DNA from: Acinetobacter terrestris | GTDB lineage: Bacteria > Pseudomonadota > Gammaproteobacteria > Pseudomonadales > Moraxellaceae | Direction: 5' to 3' | DNA length: 64,000 nucleotides | NCBI RefSeq assembly: GCF_004331155.1 | Contig: NZ_SJNZ01000003.1 | Coordinates: 145,381 to 209,380 of the forward strand | Shown: piece after piece, positions 39,284 to 49,259 of the stretch | How the letters are laid out: every line of letters begins with the position of its first letter | Position numbering within the stretch: the stretch's first letter is position 1 | Notes under the pieces: model-generated | Database searches by the model: none | Seen by the model: the letters and a program-made list of their open reading frames with translations, nothing else | What the model was told of the DNA's origin: nothing | Translations under genes and position numbers: made by a program

Positions 39284-39374
39284 GAATTACCTCAGTATTT
39301 TTAAATCTGACTGTCTTAAGCAATTTTCATGCACAAAATTGTGCTATTTGATGATTTATTGATCAATCCGGAGA

Positions 39375-40718
<1,344 letters not shown>

Positions 40719-40765
40719 TTACAGCTGTGCCTTATTAAAGCAAATTCAACCAAATTAACTCAAAA

Positions 40766-41557
40766 TCAAGGTGTCGGATAGTGCGGCAAACTTGGCAGAT
40801 ATTGCGATTTAACCAGTTTACTGAGTGCAACATACGGTAAGGTGAGTTCAGTCATGCCTTCTGCATATGAAGCCAGTTCATATAAAGGATAAACAAACAC
40901 AATGCCGTTCGCGCCATAGTAAAAATTATCACTTAACTTGAGCTGGCTGCGCTCAATAGTATGTTGATCTAACCAGATGCTATTTGAGTCATACAAAGCA
41001 TTCAATACTTGCTGTTCTGTACCTTTCACCAGAATGTCTTGTAGCGCCAAACGTTTTTTGTTTTTCAAATCAAAATTCACAAATTCCTGATGGTGCATGC
41101 CATGTGCTGCACCAGATGAATAATTGTAAGTCTGAATGGCAAATGTCGCCTGGTCATATTGCTGAGCAATAAAACGCACATAGGTCGAACTTTGACTTAA
41201 GTTCGGCTCAGCGCCCTCAGCAGTATTAATTTTTTGATTGGGTGCAGTTGAAAATGCAATCGGATCGGCTTTTTTAATTCGATCGATAAAATAATCATCA
41301 ATCCATTTCAGATTGGTCTTTACGCTCTGAATATCATATTGCATACAGCCATTTGCATCGCAAGCTTCTGGCTTGGTCAGTTTGACCGGAACAACCTTGG
41401 CTTGAATTAATGCAATGGACTCAGACTTTTCCTGCTGCTGCGTCGTTGTTGTCTGTTCACTTTTCGGTACAGCCCGCTCCTGACAACCCGTCGTGACCAG
41501 TGCCGCCAAAGAAACAGGAAGTGCCCAGAGCCATTGTTTATTCTTGCGTATTTCCAT
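40766..41557 (-). CDS. DUF3298/RsiV-like predicted lipoprotein
   Basis: 263 aa. Signal peptide with lipobox VTTGC (Cys25). The mature part has YSSGAAHGMHHQEFVNFDL and NFYYGANGIVFVYPLYELASYAEG, the paired patterns of the DUF4163/DUF3298 domains found in RsiV-type envelope proteins. Family members can bind lysozyme, but no such role can be claimed here. Confidence 0.82.
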   Translation of the reverse strand: MEIRKNKQWLWALPVSLAALVTTGCQERAVPKSEQTTTTQQQEKSESIALIQAKVVPVKLTKPEACDANGCMQYDIQSVKTNLKWIDDYFIDRIKKADPIAFSTAPNQKINTAEGAEPNLSQSSTYVRFIAQQYDQATFAIQTYNYSSGAAHGMHHQEFVNFDLKNKKRLALQDILVKGTEQQVLNALYDSNSIWLDQHTIERSQLKLSDNFYYGANGIVFVYPLYELASYAEGMTELTLPYVALSKLVKSQYLPSLPHYPTP

Positions 41558-41687
41558 TTTATTTTTACAACCTAAGACCTTTTATAATGCCCCTGCACTA
41601 TACAAAGCTCGCTCACTGAATGAAATTTTAAATATGTATCTTTAAAAATATTTAGTCTTATAGATATGAATCAAAGACCTCATGATT

Positions 41688-43184
41688 TTAAGATAAATCG
41701 ACCCAATTTCCATGAAAGCCCAATGGCACATGCACACCAAGTAAAACTTCAGCTTGAGGCTGAATATTTAAACCTTGAGCTTTTAAAATCACCACTTTCG
41801 AACTTTCTTGATGGATGTGATGTACATAGCATAACAAGTAGCCATTCCCCTCAGCGGCATCCGCTGATTCAGGGATAAAGACCACTTCTCCCGTCACCCA
41901 TTGATCACCAAATTCATATGTGGTTTTTTCACGCGTTTGCAGGTCGTGACAAATCAAGTGATTGGCTTTGTTCATAGTCACAGGATCAAAACTGACACTA
42001 TAAATATAACGATGCTGCTCAGCAGTATATCGCTCATCAATTCTTGGAAATTCTTGTGCCTGTGTATCTAACACTTGTCGGTCCACGGTATTTTTCTTCG
42101 GATCAATTGTCCAGCGTTGCAATTGTGTATTTTGCTGTTCAAATGGACCTTGATGGGATTTTTTAAACATGTGGCGATGAACCACGACATCCAGAATAAT
42201 TTGCTGTTGATCATTTCGATAAGCATTTGCAGCATGAAAAATAAAACAAGGGTCTATCCCAATCCACTGTACTTCATCGGCATGGCCATATTTGGGTAAA
42301 ATCCCGATACGTGCCGCATGCTTTTCATTCCATTCATAAGGCAATAGATTACCTTTAAGGAGCTGCTTAAAAGAAAACGTGACAGGCAAATCAAAAATTA
42401 AAACGTCTTGCTCGGTAATGGCACAGTCATGAATCATCGGGCCATGCTGTACAGGAATTTTAGCCCAATGTAGTAACTGTCCTTGCTCATCAATCACTTC
42501 ATAATAGGCATGTTTGATATCCAGCGCATCATAGCAAACCGCATGTAGATGCCCTGTGTTATTGTCCTTATGCGGATGTGCAGTAAAAGGCAGGTCGGCA
42601 TCTGTATTAAAAAGGCAGTGTTCTTCCGTGTTCAGGTTTAAGTCTAAACGTGCCGGCAAAGTGCCCGCTTCCACACTCGCCCAAATTTTATTGGCATGAT
42701 AAAAAGCATTGGTATTCACTACATCACCAGGACCACGGCGAAATCCCGCTTTGACCGCCTTGTTCTTTTGCTTCTGTACCGCATCCGTTTCAATATAATG
42801 ACTTTTAAACCACACGGCTTGGCCCTGTTCAATTTTTAGAGCATGCAGCATTCCATCGCCGGTGAACCAATGATAGCAATCCGGATTTTCAACATAAATC
42901 GGATTTGGCCCTATTCTTAACAATAGTCCGGTGAGGTGCTGCGGAATTTCCCCAATGACTTTAAATTCGCGCTTTTCCACCTCATCGACCGGACCAAATA
43001 TCCCATGTAGATAAGGATTTTCTGCCTTGGCTTTAGAGAGGTTTTTAGCTGAATCTTTTGATCTTCTTTGCAGCCAATTCACCCCCAAGCCCATGACTTT
43101 TTGACGATAAGTATTAAATTTTGATTTAAATCGTGTGAACCGCGGATAATCCACGGATAAGGTCACTATATTGTTATTTTCCAC
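41688..43184 (-). CDS. Carotenoid oxygenase family protein (lignostilbene/apocarotenoid dioxygenase-like)
   Basis: 498 aa, GTG start with AGGAGA upstream. The four iron-binding His of this seven-bladed propeller family are in place: His205 (region TAHPHKD), His252 (MIHDCAIT), His317 (FIFHAANAY) and His491 (GFHGNW). The enzyme cleaves a conjugated C=C bond in an apocarotenoid or stilbene. No carotenoid genes lie in the window, so a lignin- or plant-derived stilbene is as likely as a carotenoid. Monocistronic. Confidence 0.9.
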   Translation of the reverse strand: MENNNIVTLSVDYPRFTRFKSKFNTYRQKVMGLGVNWLQRRSKDSAKNLSKAKAENPYLHGIFGPVDEVEKREFKVIGEIPQHLTGLLLRIGPNPIYVENPDCYHWFTGDGMLHALKIEQGQAVWFKSHYIETDAVQKQKNKAVKAGFRRGPGDVVNTNAFYHANKIWASVEAGTLPARLDLNLNTEEHCLFNTDADLPFTAHPHKDNNTGHLHAVCYDALDIKHAYYEVIDEQGQLLHWAKIPVQHGPMIHDCAITEQDVLIFDLPVTFSFKQLLKGNLLPYEWNEKHAARIGILPKYGHADEVQWIGIDPCFIFHAANAYRNDQQQIILDVVVHRHMFKKSHQGPFEQQNTQLQRWTIDPKKNTVDRQVLDTQAQEFPRIDERYTAEQHRYIYSVSFDPVTMNKANHLICHDLQTREKTTYEFGDQWVTGEVVFIPESADAAEGNGYLLCYVHHIHQESSKVVILKAQGLNIQPQAEVLLGVHVPLGFHGNWVDLS

Positions 43185-43412
43185 TTTTTTTAATTCTCCT
43201 GAGCTTTTTTCTTTGTTGCTTTAGTCTTTGTTATTTTTTCTATGTCTTAGGGGGCATGGATCTTGGTTATTTTGCCACTCACTTTTGATCACTAAATTCT
43301 TATCTTTATGTATTGTGAGCTGTAGCACTTATTCTGCAGCTTAGCGCTATTTTTGCATAGTGGTACTTTCCCTCTCAAAGCATCGCTATATTTTTAGCAG
43401 AATATAAACGAA

Positions 43413-43440
43413 AAAAGCAGCCACGTATGACTGCTTTTAA
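43413..43440 (-). terminator. Terminator after lolA
   Basis: AAAAGCAG / CTGCTTTT with a 10-nt loop; A run on the plus strand gives the T tail for the minus strand. Confidence 0.65.
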
Positions 43441-43477
43441 ATAAACTTTATGATTTAATTAATTATAAATCAATTCA

Positions 43478-44176
43478 TTATTGATCAATAATATCGGTGC
43501 CTTTAGGCGGAGTAAAATTAAAGGTAGAGGCTGGAATTGAAGGATTCACTTTCACGTTATTGAATCGAACATAAGTAGTTTGACCGAGTGAATCTTCCAA
43601 GATCATCAAACTTGGTGCCTTGTTTACCCCAAAACTAATCGTCAAGCTTTGGAATGCCCCATCACGGTCTTTAGGCAGCAAGGTGTAATAGGTCTTGCCT
43701 TTATCCGGTTGAGTCACACGATATGACTTCATGATCTGACTGGTATTTCCCGACAATAACAAAGCTGGCGTATTTGCCACTTGATCATCCAGGCTCTGAC
43801 GGACCGCCTGTTGCAAGTCAGGATCATAAATCCAGACGGTTTTACCCGAAGTCACAATGGTTTGTTTTGAAGGAGTCGTAGTTTCCCAGAAAAATTTACC
43901 AGGACGGGCAACTTTCATCACACCTTTAAAGGTCTGATTCATATGTTGTCCAGTGAGGCCTTTTTTCTGTGGAGCTTTACTGCCAGAAGTGGCTTTTGTA
44001 GTTTGCTCAAAATTTGCTGACAAACTTCGGATATTAGTTAACTGTTTGACCAAATTATTGGTTGCTTGTTGCTCCGACGCTGCAACAGGCGCAGCAAAAA
44101 CAGTAGTACTTATTACCGGTGCAAGCGTTGCGGCACCGAATGTCATAGCACATAGGGTTTTACGAAGCATTTTCAT
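43478..44176 (-). CDS. lolA: Outer membrane lipoprotein carrier protein LolA
   Basis: Periplasmic chaperone that carries lipoproteins from LolCDE to LolB. 232 aa with a signal peptide cleaved near VFAAPVAA. The conserved SANFEQTT, and GVMKVARPGKFFWETTTPSKQTIV with the Arg and hydrophobic cavity residues, are present. AAAAGGTGATGAG precedes the ATG. Confidence 0.95.
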   Translation of the reverse strand: MKMLRKTLCAMTFGAATLAPVISTTVFAAPVAASEQQATNNLVKQLTNIRSLSANFEQTTKATSGSKAPQKKGLTGQHMNQTFKGVMKVARPGKFFWETTTPSKQTIVTSGKTVWIYDPDLQQAVRQSLDDQVANTPALLLSGNTSQIMKSYRVTQPDKGKTYYTLLPKDRDGAFQSLTISFGVNKAPSLMILEDSLGQTTYVRFNNVKVNPSIPASTFNFTPPKGTDIIDQ

Positions 44177-44350
44177 CTCATCACCTTTTTATTTGCTGTA
44201 TCGCAATTTCTTCAATGTCCCCATCTTAAACCAATTTTTATAGCTAATAATTGAGAAAATAAGAAGTTTTGTATTGTTATTAATGCTCAATGTAGATTTT
44301 TCTACATCATGATGAAGAACCCAGATTGTTTTTGACGAATTTACAGGCAT

Positions 44351-44382
44351 AAAAAAACCCACATCAAATGTGGGCTTTTTTC
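44351..44382 (-). terminator. Terminator after rpmA
   Basis: CCCACAT / ATGTGGG with CAA loop and A run (T tail on the minus strand). Confidence 0.85.
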
Positions 44383-44391
44383 TATTTAAGC

Positions 44392-44646
44392 TTACGCTTC
44401 AACAGATACGTAGCGACGACCGAATTGGCCTTTCACTTCGAATTTGATCACGCCGTCAGCGGTAGCAAATAAAGTATGGTCACGGCCCATACCTACGTTT
44501 GTACCAGCGTGGAATTCTGTACCACGTTGACGAACAATAATGTTACCAGCAGTCACAGATTGACCACCGTACATTTTAACACCTAACATTTTAGGGTTCG
44601 AGTCACGACCGTTACGTGTCGAACCACCAGCTTTTTTAGTAGCCAT
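44392..44646 (-). CDS. rpmA: 50S ribosomal protein L27
   Basis: 84 aa, with the basic Gly-rich N-terminus [19 protein letters not shown] that reaches the peptidyl-transferase centre. CGAGGATTATGAAAC precedes the ATG. Second gene of the rplU-rpmA operon. Confidence 0.98.
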   Translation of the reverse strand: MATKKAGGSTRNGRDSNPKMLGVKMYGGQSVTAGNIIVRQRGTEFHAGTNVGMGRDHTLFATADGVIKFEVKGQFGRRYVSVEA

Positions 44647-44664
44647 GTTTCATAATCCTCGTAA

Positions 44665-44976
44665 TTAGCCTGAAATAGCAGTAATTTTCAACTCGGTAAA
44701 CCATTGACGGTGACCTTGTTGTTTACGGTAATGTTTACGACGACGCATTTTAACAATACGGATTTTGTCGTGACGACCGTGGCTAACTACTTCAGCAGTT
44801 ACTGTAGCACCAGCAACAACTGGAGCACCAATTTGAATGCTTTCGCCGTTTACAAGCATTAATACGTCATCAAACGTAATAGTTGTACCAGTTTCAGCTT
44901 TCAACAATTCTACTTTAAGGGTTTCACCCTCAATAACACGGTGCTGTTTACCACCGCTTTGGATTACTGCGTACAT
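44665..44976 (-). CDS. rplU: 50S ribosomal protein L21
   Basis: 103 aa from the ATG at 44976 ([18 protein letters not shown]). Upstream open frame is leader, not coding. Ends with the [20 protein letters not shown] tail. Operon with rpmA, 18 bp apart. Confidence 0.98.
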   Translation of the reverse strand: MYAVIQSGGKQHRVIEGETLKVELLKAETGTTITFDDVLMLVNGESIQIGAPVVAGATVTAEVVSHGRHDKIRIVKMRRRKHYRKQQGHRQWFTELKITAISG

Positions 44977-45406
44977 AATGTACTCCAAACATGCCCGTGT
45001 CGTCGTGCCGATAAAGGAATATACCGATCTTAATACGAGCGCCACTGGGGTATATATTAGGGCAAACATATTAAGTGATAATAAATCAAACGACAAGCCA
45101 TTTCAGTGTTTTTTTGCGCTGATCGAATGTTTATTTTATAAACGATCAAAATCTAGAAAATAAATGACTTTTACATCGCAATTTTACATTTTATAAAATC
45201 AAATAGATTTTTAAAATCAATTCGCTACTATAGACTACGCAATGTCCGCTCAGTCACCTATGAGATGAGTTGTTAGCACAGGCGCTCGCTTAAAACCATT
45301 TGCCTAGTCAGGATTTAAGCAACTATATTAATATCTTAGCTATATCATCCGATATAGTTGTTACACTATAGAATAAGCAATTCAATTTTTAGAGGTTTCT
45401 CTTCAC
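44977..45406. promoter_or_regulatory. Divergent rplU / ispB upstream region (no gene seen)
   Basis: 430 bp without a gene. Near ispB a perfect inverted repeat CTATATC / GATATAG (45340-45357, 4-nt spacer) sits about 50 bp before the start codon. It is nested in a longer imperfect AACTATAT..ATATAGTT pair. GAGG precedes the ispB ATG. No promoter can be assigned with confidence. Confidence 0.4.
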
Positions 45407-46384
45407 ATGGCCATCGACTTTAAGCAAGATATTCTCGCTCCAGTTGCTTCAGACTTTGCTGCGATGGACACGTTTATTAATGAAGGGATTACTTCGAAAG
45501 TTGCCTTAGTCATGGCAGTAAGTAAACACGTGGTCGAAGCAGGCGGTAAACGTATGCGCCCGATTATGTGTTTATTGGCGGCAAAAGCCTGCGGCGCAAC
45601 CGATCTGGAAAGTCATCGTAAACTCGCAGCCATTATTGAAATGCTGCACACTGCGACGCTGGTACATGATGATGTGGTCGATGAATCAGGCTTGCGTCGT
45701 GGTCGTCCAACCGCCAATGCGACCTGGAATAATCAAACTGCCGTTCTGGTCGGTGATTTTCTGATTTCACGTGCTTTCGATTTACTGGTCGATTTAAACG
45801 ATATGACCTTGCTTAAAGATTTCTCGACCGGAACCTGTGAAATTGCTGAAGGTGAAGTTCTACAACTGCAAGCACAGCATCAGCCTGAAACTTCAGAACA
45901 GACTTATCTTGATATTATTCATGGTAAAACCTCACGTTTATTTGAACTGGCGACTGAAGGTGCTGCCATTTTATCCGGCACCCCGCAATACCGTGAACCC
46001 CTGCGCATTTTTGCTGGTCACTTTGGTAATGCCTTTCAAATTATTGATGATATTTTAGACTACACCTCTGATGCTGAAACATTAGGTAAAAATATTGGTG
46101 ATGATTTAATGGAAGGGAAACCCACTTTGCCATTAATCTCTGCACTGCAAAAAACCACCGATGAAGAACATGAAATTGTTCGCCGCAGCATTGCAACTGG
46201 TGGTACAGCACAATTAGAACGTGTCATTGCCATTGTGCAAAATAGTGGCGCGCTGGATTATTGCCGCCAACGTGCAACAGAAGAAACTGAATCTGCGCTG
46301 CAAGCTCTAGATGCGCTTCCTCATAGTGAATATCGCCAAGCCCTGATTAACCTGACCCAACTTGCCTTAAATCGGATTCAATAA
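45407..46384 (+). CDS. ispB: All-trans polyprenyl (octaprenyl-type) diphosphate synthase
   Basis: Builds the ubiquinone side chain from IPP. 325 aa. The first Asp-rich motif LVHDDVVDESGLRRGRPTAN and the second IIDDILDYTSD are both present, as is GGKRMRP near the N-terminus. Chain length cannot be read from sequence with certainty. Divergent from rplU-rpmA as in most gammaproteobacteria. Confidence 0.94.
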   Translation: MAIDFKQDILAPVASDFAAMDTFINEGITSKVALVMAVSKHVVEAGGKRMRPIMCLLAAKACGATDLESHRKLAAIIEMLHTATLVHDDVVDESGLRRGRPTANATWNNQTAVLVGDFLISRAFDLLVDLNDMTLLKDFSTGTCEIAEGEVLQLQAQHQPETSEQTYLDIIHGKTSRLFELATEGAAILSGTPQYREPLRIFAGHFGNAFQIIDDILDYTSDAETLGKNIGDDLMEGKPTLPLISALQKTTDEEHEIVRRSIATGGTAQLERVIAIVQNSGALDYCRQRATEETESALQALDALPHSEYRQALINLTQLALNRIQ

Positions 46385-46418
46385 TGGATTCTGAAAAAAA
46401 TAGACTTAACCCTCGCCT

Positions 46419-48473
46419 ATGCATATAAATTTTAATGATCTATTTTTAAAAATGCAGGAACAGCTTGAATCGAATCAAGCTGTTTTTGATGATTCACTGT
46501 TAATTGAACTGGTTAACCGGATTCGACCAGATGACTCAACCAATACTGAAGAAATCAACTGTAAATTTCGTGCACTCATACAAGCTCTGCTGATTACCCC
46601 CAATGCTGTATCTACTTTACAAAATTTTGTCTTAAAACTGATTAGCCAATATAAACAGACCAGTCTGTATGCCGATACCGGCATTTTATCCCTCGATGGT
46701 TTTTGGAATCAGCTTGCACAACGTGTAGGCGCGCATTTTTTACCCCTGATTAATGACAAAAGCCAACTGCAAGATTTAGTGCGTCGCGTGTTTTATCAAC
46801 GCAGTGATAAGTACTGGTTGGACAGCATTTCCAGTGAGGATTGGCAAAAGCTATTTGCCCTGCTTAATCAAGGTCATAGCAATCAGGCTGAAAAACTTAA
46901 AATTAACAGTGAGCTGATTAAAGCCATTACCGTTCTGTCTTACCGGATTAGCGGGATTGGACTGTATCCGGAATTTATCAATGCACAGCCCGACTTAACC
47001 GAATACGAATCGCCTTTTCTGGTACAGAACCGGGAAATTGTCGAATTCATTCAGCATTATAAAAAACTGCATCAAAATACCGACCCTCTGGCAGTCATGG
47101 TCCCACCCGATGCTTCGCAAGCCTTGGTGATGATCGAGCAATGCCGAAATGTCGTTTTAAAAATTCGTCGTGCCATCAAGCGCATTGGCGTAAGTATCAG
47201 CCTGAATTATTTATTATCGCTTCTGGAACAGTGTCTCGATCGGATCGAGCTGTTAATTAATTTAATTGTTGAACAAGACAAAATTCGTTATGAATCGCTC
47301 AGTGCGTTACTGGTCGATATTACCTCCGCCATTTATAGCGAACGCAGTGTTCGTTCTTTACTGGCCAATAACAGTGAATTAGTTGCCTTACAAGTAACCG
47401 AAAATGCCAGTAAAACCGGCGAGCATTATGTAAGTACCGACAAAAAAGGTTTTTGGTCGATGTACAAGGCAGCAGCAGGTGCTGGCGTCATTATTGCCAC
47501 CATGTCGACCTTGAAAATATTGACAGCACGTCTGGTCATGGCCCCCTTGATGCAGGCATTTATGTTTAGCATGAACTATTCACTCGGTTTCATGCTGATT
47601 CACGTGCTGCATTTTACTGTCGCGACCAAACAGCCAGCCATGACGGCAGCCGCGCTTGCAGCTACGGTACAGCATCAAAAAGGTTCTAAAACTGCACAAA
47701 TTGCGGAACTTGCCGCCCTGATCATTAATATTATCCGGACCCAGTTTATTGCCATCCTCGGCAATATCTCCATTGCCATTCCTACCGCTGCAATCATCAC
47801 CCTGCTCTGGCAATACGGAATGGGTGAGCCATTGCTGACCCATGCCAAGGCGACCACGACCCTAAACTCACTCAATCCGTTTACTTCACTGGCCATTCCC
47901 CATGCTGCAATTGCTGGGGTTTGCCTGTTTTTCTCGGGGCTGATTGCGGGTTATTTCGATAATATGGCGGTATACCGTAAGGTCGGTCCGCGTCTGAAAG
48001 CGCATGCTCACTTAAAACTGTTATTGGGTCAGGAACGCTTAAATCATTTTGCTGCATATATTGAGCGGAATTTAGGGGCTTTGGCAGGGAACTTCTTATT
48101 TGGGATTATGCTTGGAAGCATGGGAACCATTGGTTTTATTTTGGGTCTTCCGCTGGATATCCGGCATATTGCCTTTGCCTCAGCCAATTTTATTCAAGGC
48201 TTGATCGATATTAATGGCAGCGCTGAAATTGGTCTGATTTTTGTATCCTTTTTAGGGGTGTTGTTAATTGGCCTGACCAACTTGTTTGTGAGTTTTAGTC
48301 TGACCATTATTGTAGCACTGCGCGCGCGCAGGGTTCGCTTTGAACAGTGGAAGCCGTTGGCCAAACTGGTGCTCACCCATTTCTTAACCCGTCCAAGTGA
48401 CTTTTTTTGGCCGCCGAAAATTCCATTAGAGGTGGATGAATCATCAACATCACAAAAATCGGCTTATAAGTAA
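46419..48473 (+). CDS. PF10136-type membrane protein (annotated 'site-specific recombinase')
   Basis: 684 aa. Overall layout matches the family named after Neisseria Gcr 'site-specific recombinase'. The N-terminal half (about 1-345) is helical and soluble-looking. The C-terminal half has several hydrophobic helices (for example around AAAGAGVIIATM, LGFMLIHVLHFTVATKQPAM, FLFGIMLGSMGTIGFILGLP and IGLIFVSFLGVLLIGLTNLFV). No recombinase catalytic motif is visible. It starts 34 bp after ispB and may be co-transcribed. Its real function is probably in the inner membrane. Confidence 0.8.
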   Translation: MHINFNDLFLKMQEQLESNQAVFDDSLLIELVNRIRPDDSTNTEEINCKFRALIQALLITPNAVSTLQNFVLKLISQYKQTSLYADTGILSLDGFWNQLAQRVGAHFLPLINDKSQLQDLVRRVFYQRSDKYWLDSISSEDWQKLFALLNQGHSNQAEKLKINSELIKAITVLSYRISGIGLYPEFINAQPDLTEYESPFLVQNREIVEFIQHYKKLHQNTDPLAVMVPPDASQALVMIEQCRNVVLKIRRAIKRIGVSISLNYLLSLLEQCLDRIELLINLIVEQDKIRYESLSALLVDITSAIYSERSVRSLLANNSELVALQVTENASKTGEHYVSTDKKGFWSMYKAAAGAGVIIATMSTLKILTARLVMAPLMQAFMFSMNYSLGFMLIHVLHFTVATKQPAMTAAALAATVQHQKGSKTAQIAELAALIINIIRTQFIAILGNISIAIPTAAIITLLWQYGMGEPLLTHAKATTTLNSLNPFTSLAIPHAAIAGVCLFFSGLIAGYFDNMAVYRKVGPRLKAHAHLKLLLGQERLNHFAAYIERNLGALAGNFLFGIMLGSMGTIGFILGLPLDIRHIAFASANFIQGLIDINGSAEIGLIFVSFLGVLLIGLTNLFVSFSLTIIVALRARRVRFEQWKPLAKLVLTHFLTRPSDFFWPPKIPLEVDESSTSQKSAYK

Positions 48474-48540
48474 TTGGTTATTTTTGTTTTACTTCATGTT
48501 AAAAAATCGGTAAAAAGAAATTAGCATAATTTACACATAC

Positions 48541-48572
48541 TTGAAATAAAGTGTACTGATGAGTACACTTTA
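48541..48572 (+). promoter_or_regulatory. Promoter and palindromic operator of the PAP2-adeIJK unit (probable AdeN site)
   Basis: -35 TTGAAA (48541-48546), 17-bp spacer, -10 TACACT (48564-48569). Lying on this promoter is a perfect palindrome: AAAGTGTACT (48548-48557), GATG, AGTACACTTT (48562-48571), extended by one more pair (T48547/A48572). A 24-bp dyad over the -10 fits a TetR-type repressor. AdeN is the known TetR-family repressor of adeIJK in Acinetobacter, so this is inferred to be its operator. Confidence 0.75.
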
Positions 48573-48621
48573 ACCATTAATAGTCATGCTCCAATCGGCT
48601 AAGATAACAAAGGTTCCTTAC

Positions 48622-49227
48622 ATGCCGTACCTATTGCTTGGCGTAGGATTTTTCTTATTTATTTTCAGTGTATTAATGCTTTTTATCCCATCACTTCATC
48701 ACTTCGATCTGGTGATGGTTGAATGGATGAGCCAGCATCGTACAGTGCAATTAAATACGATATCTATCACACTTTCTGTTATGGGCGGCATGCCATTTGT
48801 GCTATTTTTAACCACAATCTGGTGTTTACACCAAGCATGGTGTAAAAAATATACAAATATTGTTTTTACAAGTTTAGGGCTTATAGGAAGCATTGCCACG
48901 GTTTGGCTGCTCAAATATATAATTTCAAGACCCCGTCCACCCGAAATGTATCATCTGGTCAACAGCTATGGTGCTTCATTTCCCAGTGCGCATAGTATTT
49001 ATGCCGCCACCCTGGGCTGTCTTGCAATTTACCTCAGTCAAAAACATCCACAGCACACACTGATTTGTCTGTGTGCTTTTATATGGTTGTTAATTATGGG
49101 AATTTCAAGGGTTTACCTTGGTGTACATTTCCCCTCTGATGTCTTGGCTGGTTGGAGCATAAGTTTTATTTGGATCACACTACTTTATATGCTGTATGCC
49201 AAATTCAGTAGGGCGAAAACAAATTAA
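48622..49227 (+). CDS. PAP2-family membrane phosphatase upstream of adeIJK
   Basis: 201 aa from the ATG at 48622, which has AAAGG 8 nt upstream. An ATG at 48586 lies within about 12 nt of the predicted transcript start and lacks a ribosome-binding site. Six membrane helices. The three phosphatase motifs are complete: KYIISRPRP, SFPSAHS, and SRVYLGVHFPSD. Family members dephosphorylate lipid phosphates such as undecaprenyl-pyrophosphate or phosphatidylglycerol-phosphate. Only 32 bp separate it from adeI, and no separate promoter is obvious, so it is probably the first gene of the efflux operon. Confidence 0.88.
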   Translation: MPYLLLGVGFFLFIFSVLMLFIPSLHHFDLVMVEWMSQHRTVQLNTISITLSVMGGMPFVLFLTTIWCLHQAWCKKYTNIVFTSLGLIGSIATVWLLKYIISRPRPPEMYHLVNSYGASFPSAHSIYAATLGCLAIYLSQKHPQHTLICLCAFIWLLIMGISRVYLGVHFPSDVLAGWSISFIWITLLYMLYAKFSRAKTN

Positions 49228-49259
49228 TTTTTAGATAAAAATCTAATCGAGGTGGAACA

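Noticed and set aside
44977..45096. Upstream start for rplU
   Set aside because: The added 40 residues do not belong to L21, whose N-terminus is [12 protein letters not shown] at 44976.
46419..48473. Mobile-element recombinase
   Set aside because: Despite the family name, no tyrosine or serine recombinase motif is visible, the protein is polytopic, and the context is core genome.
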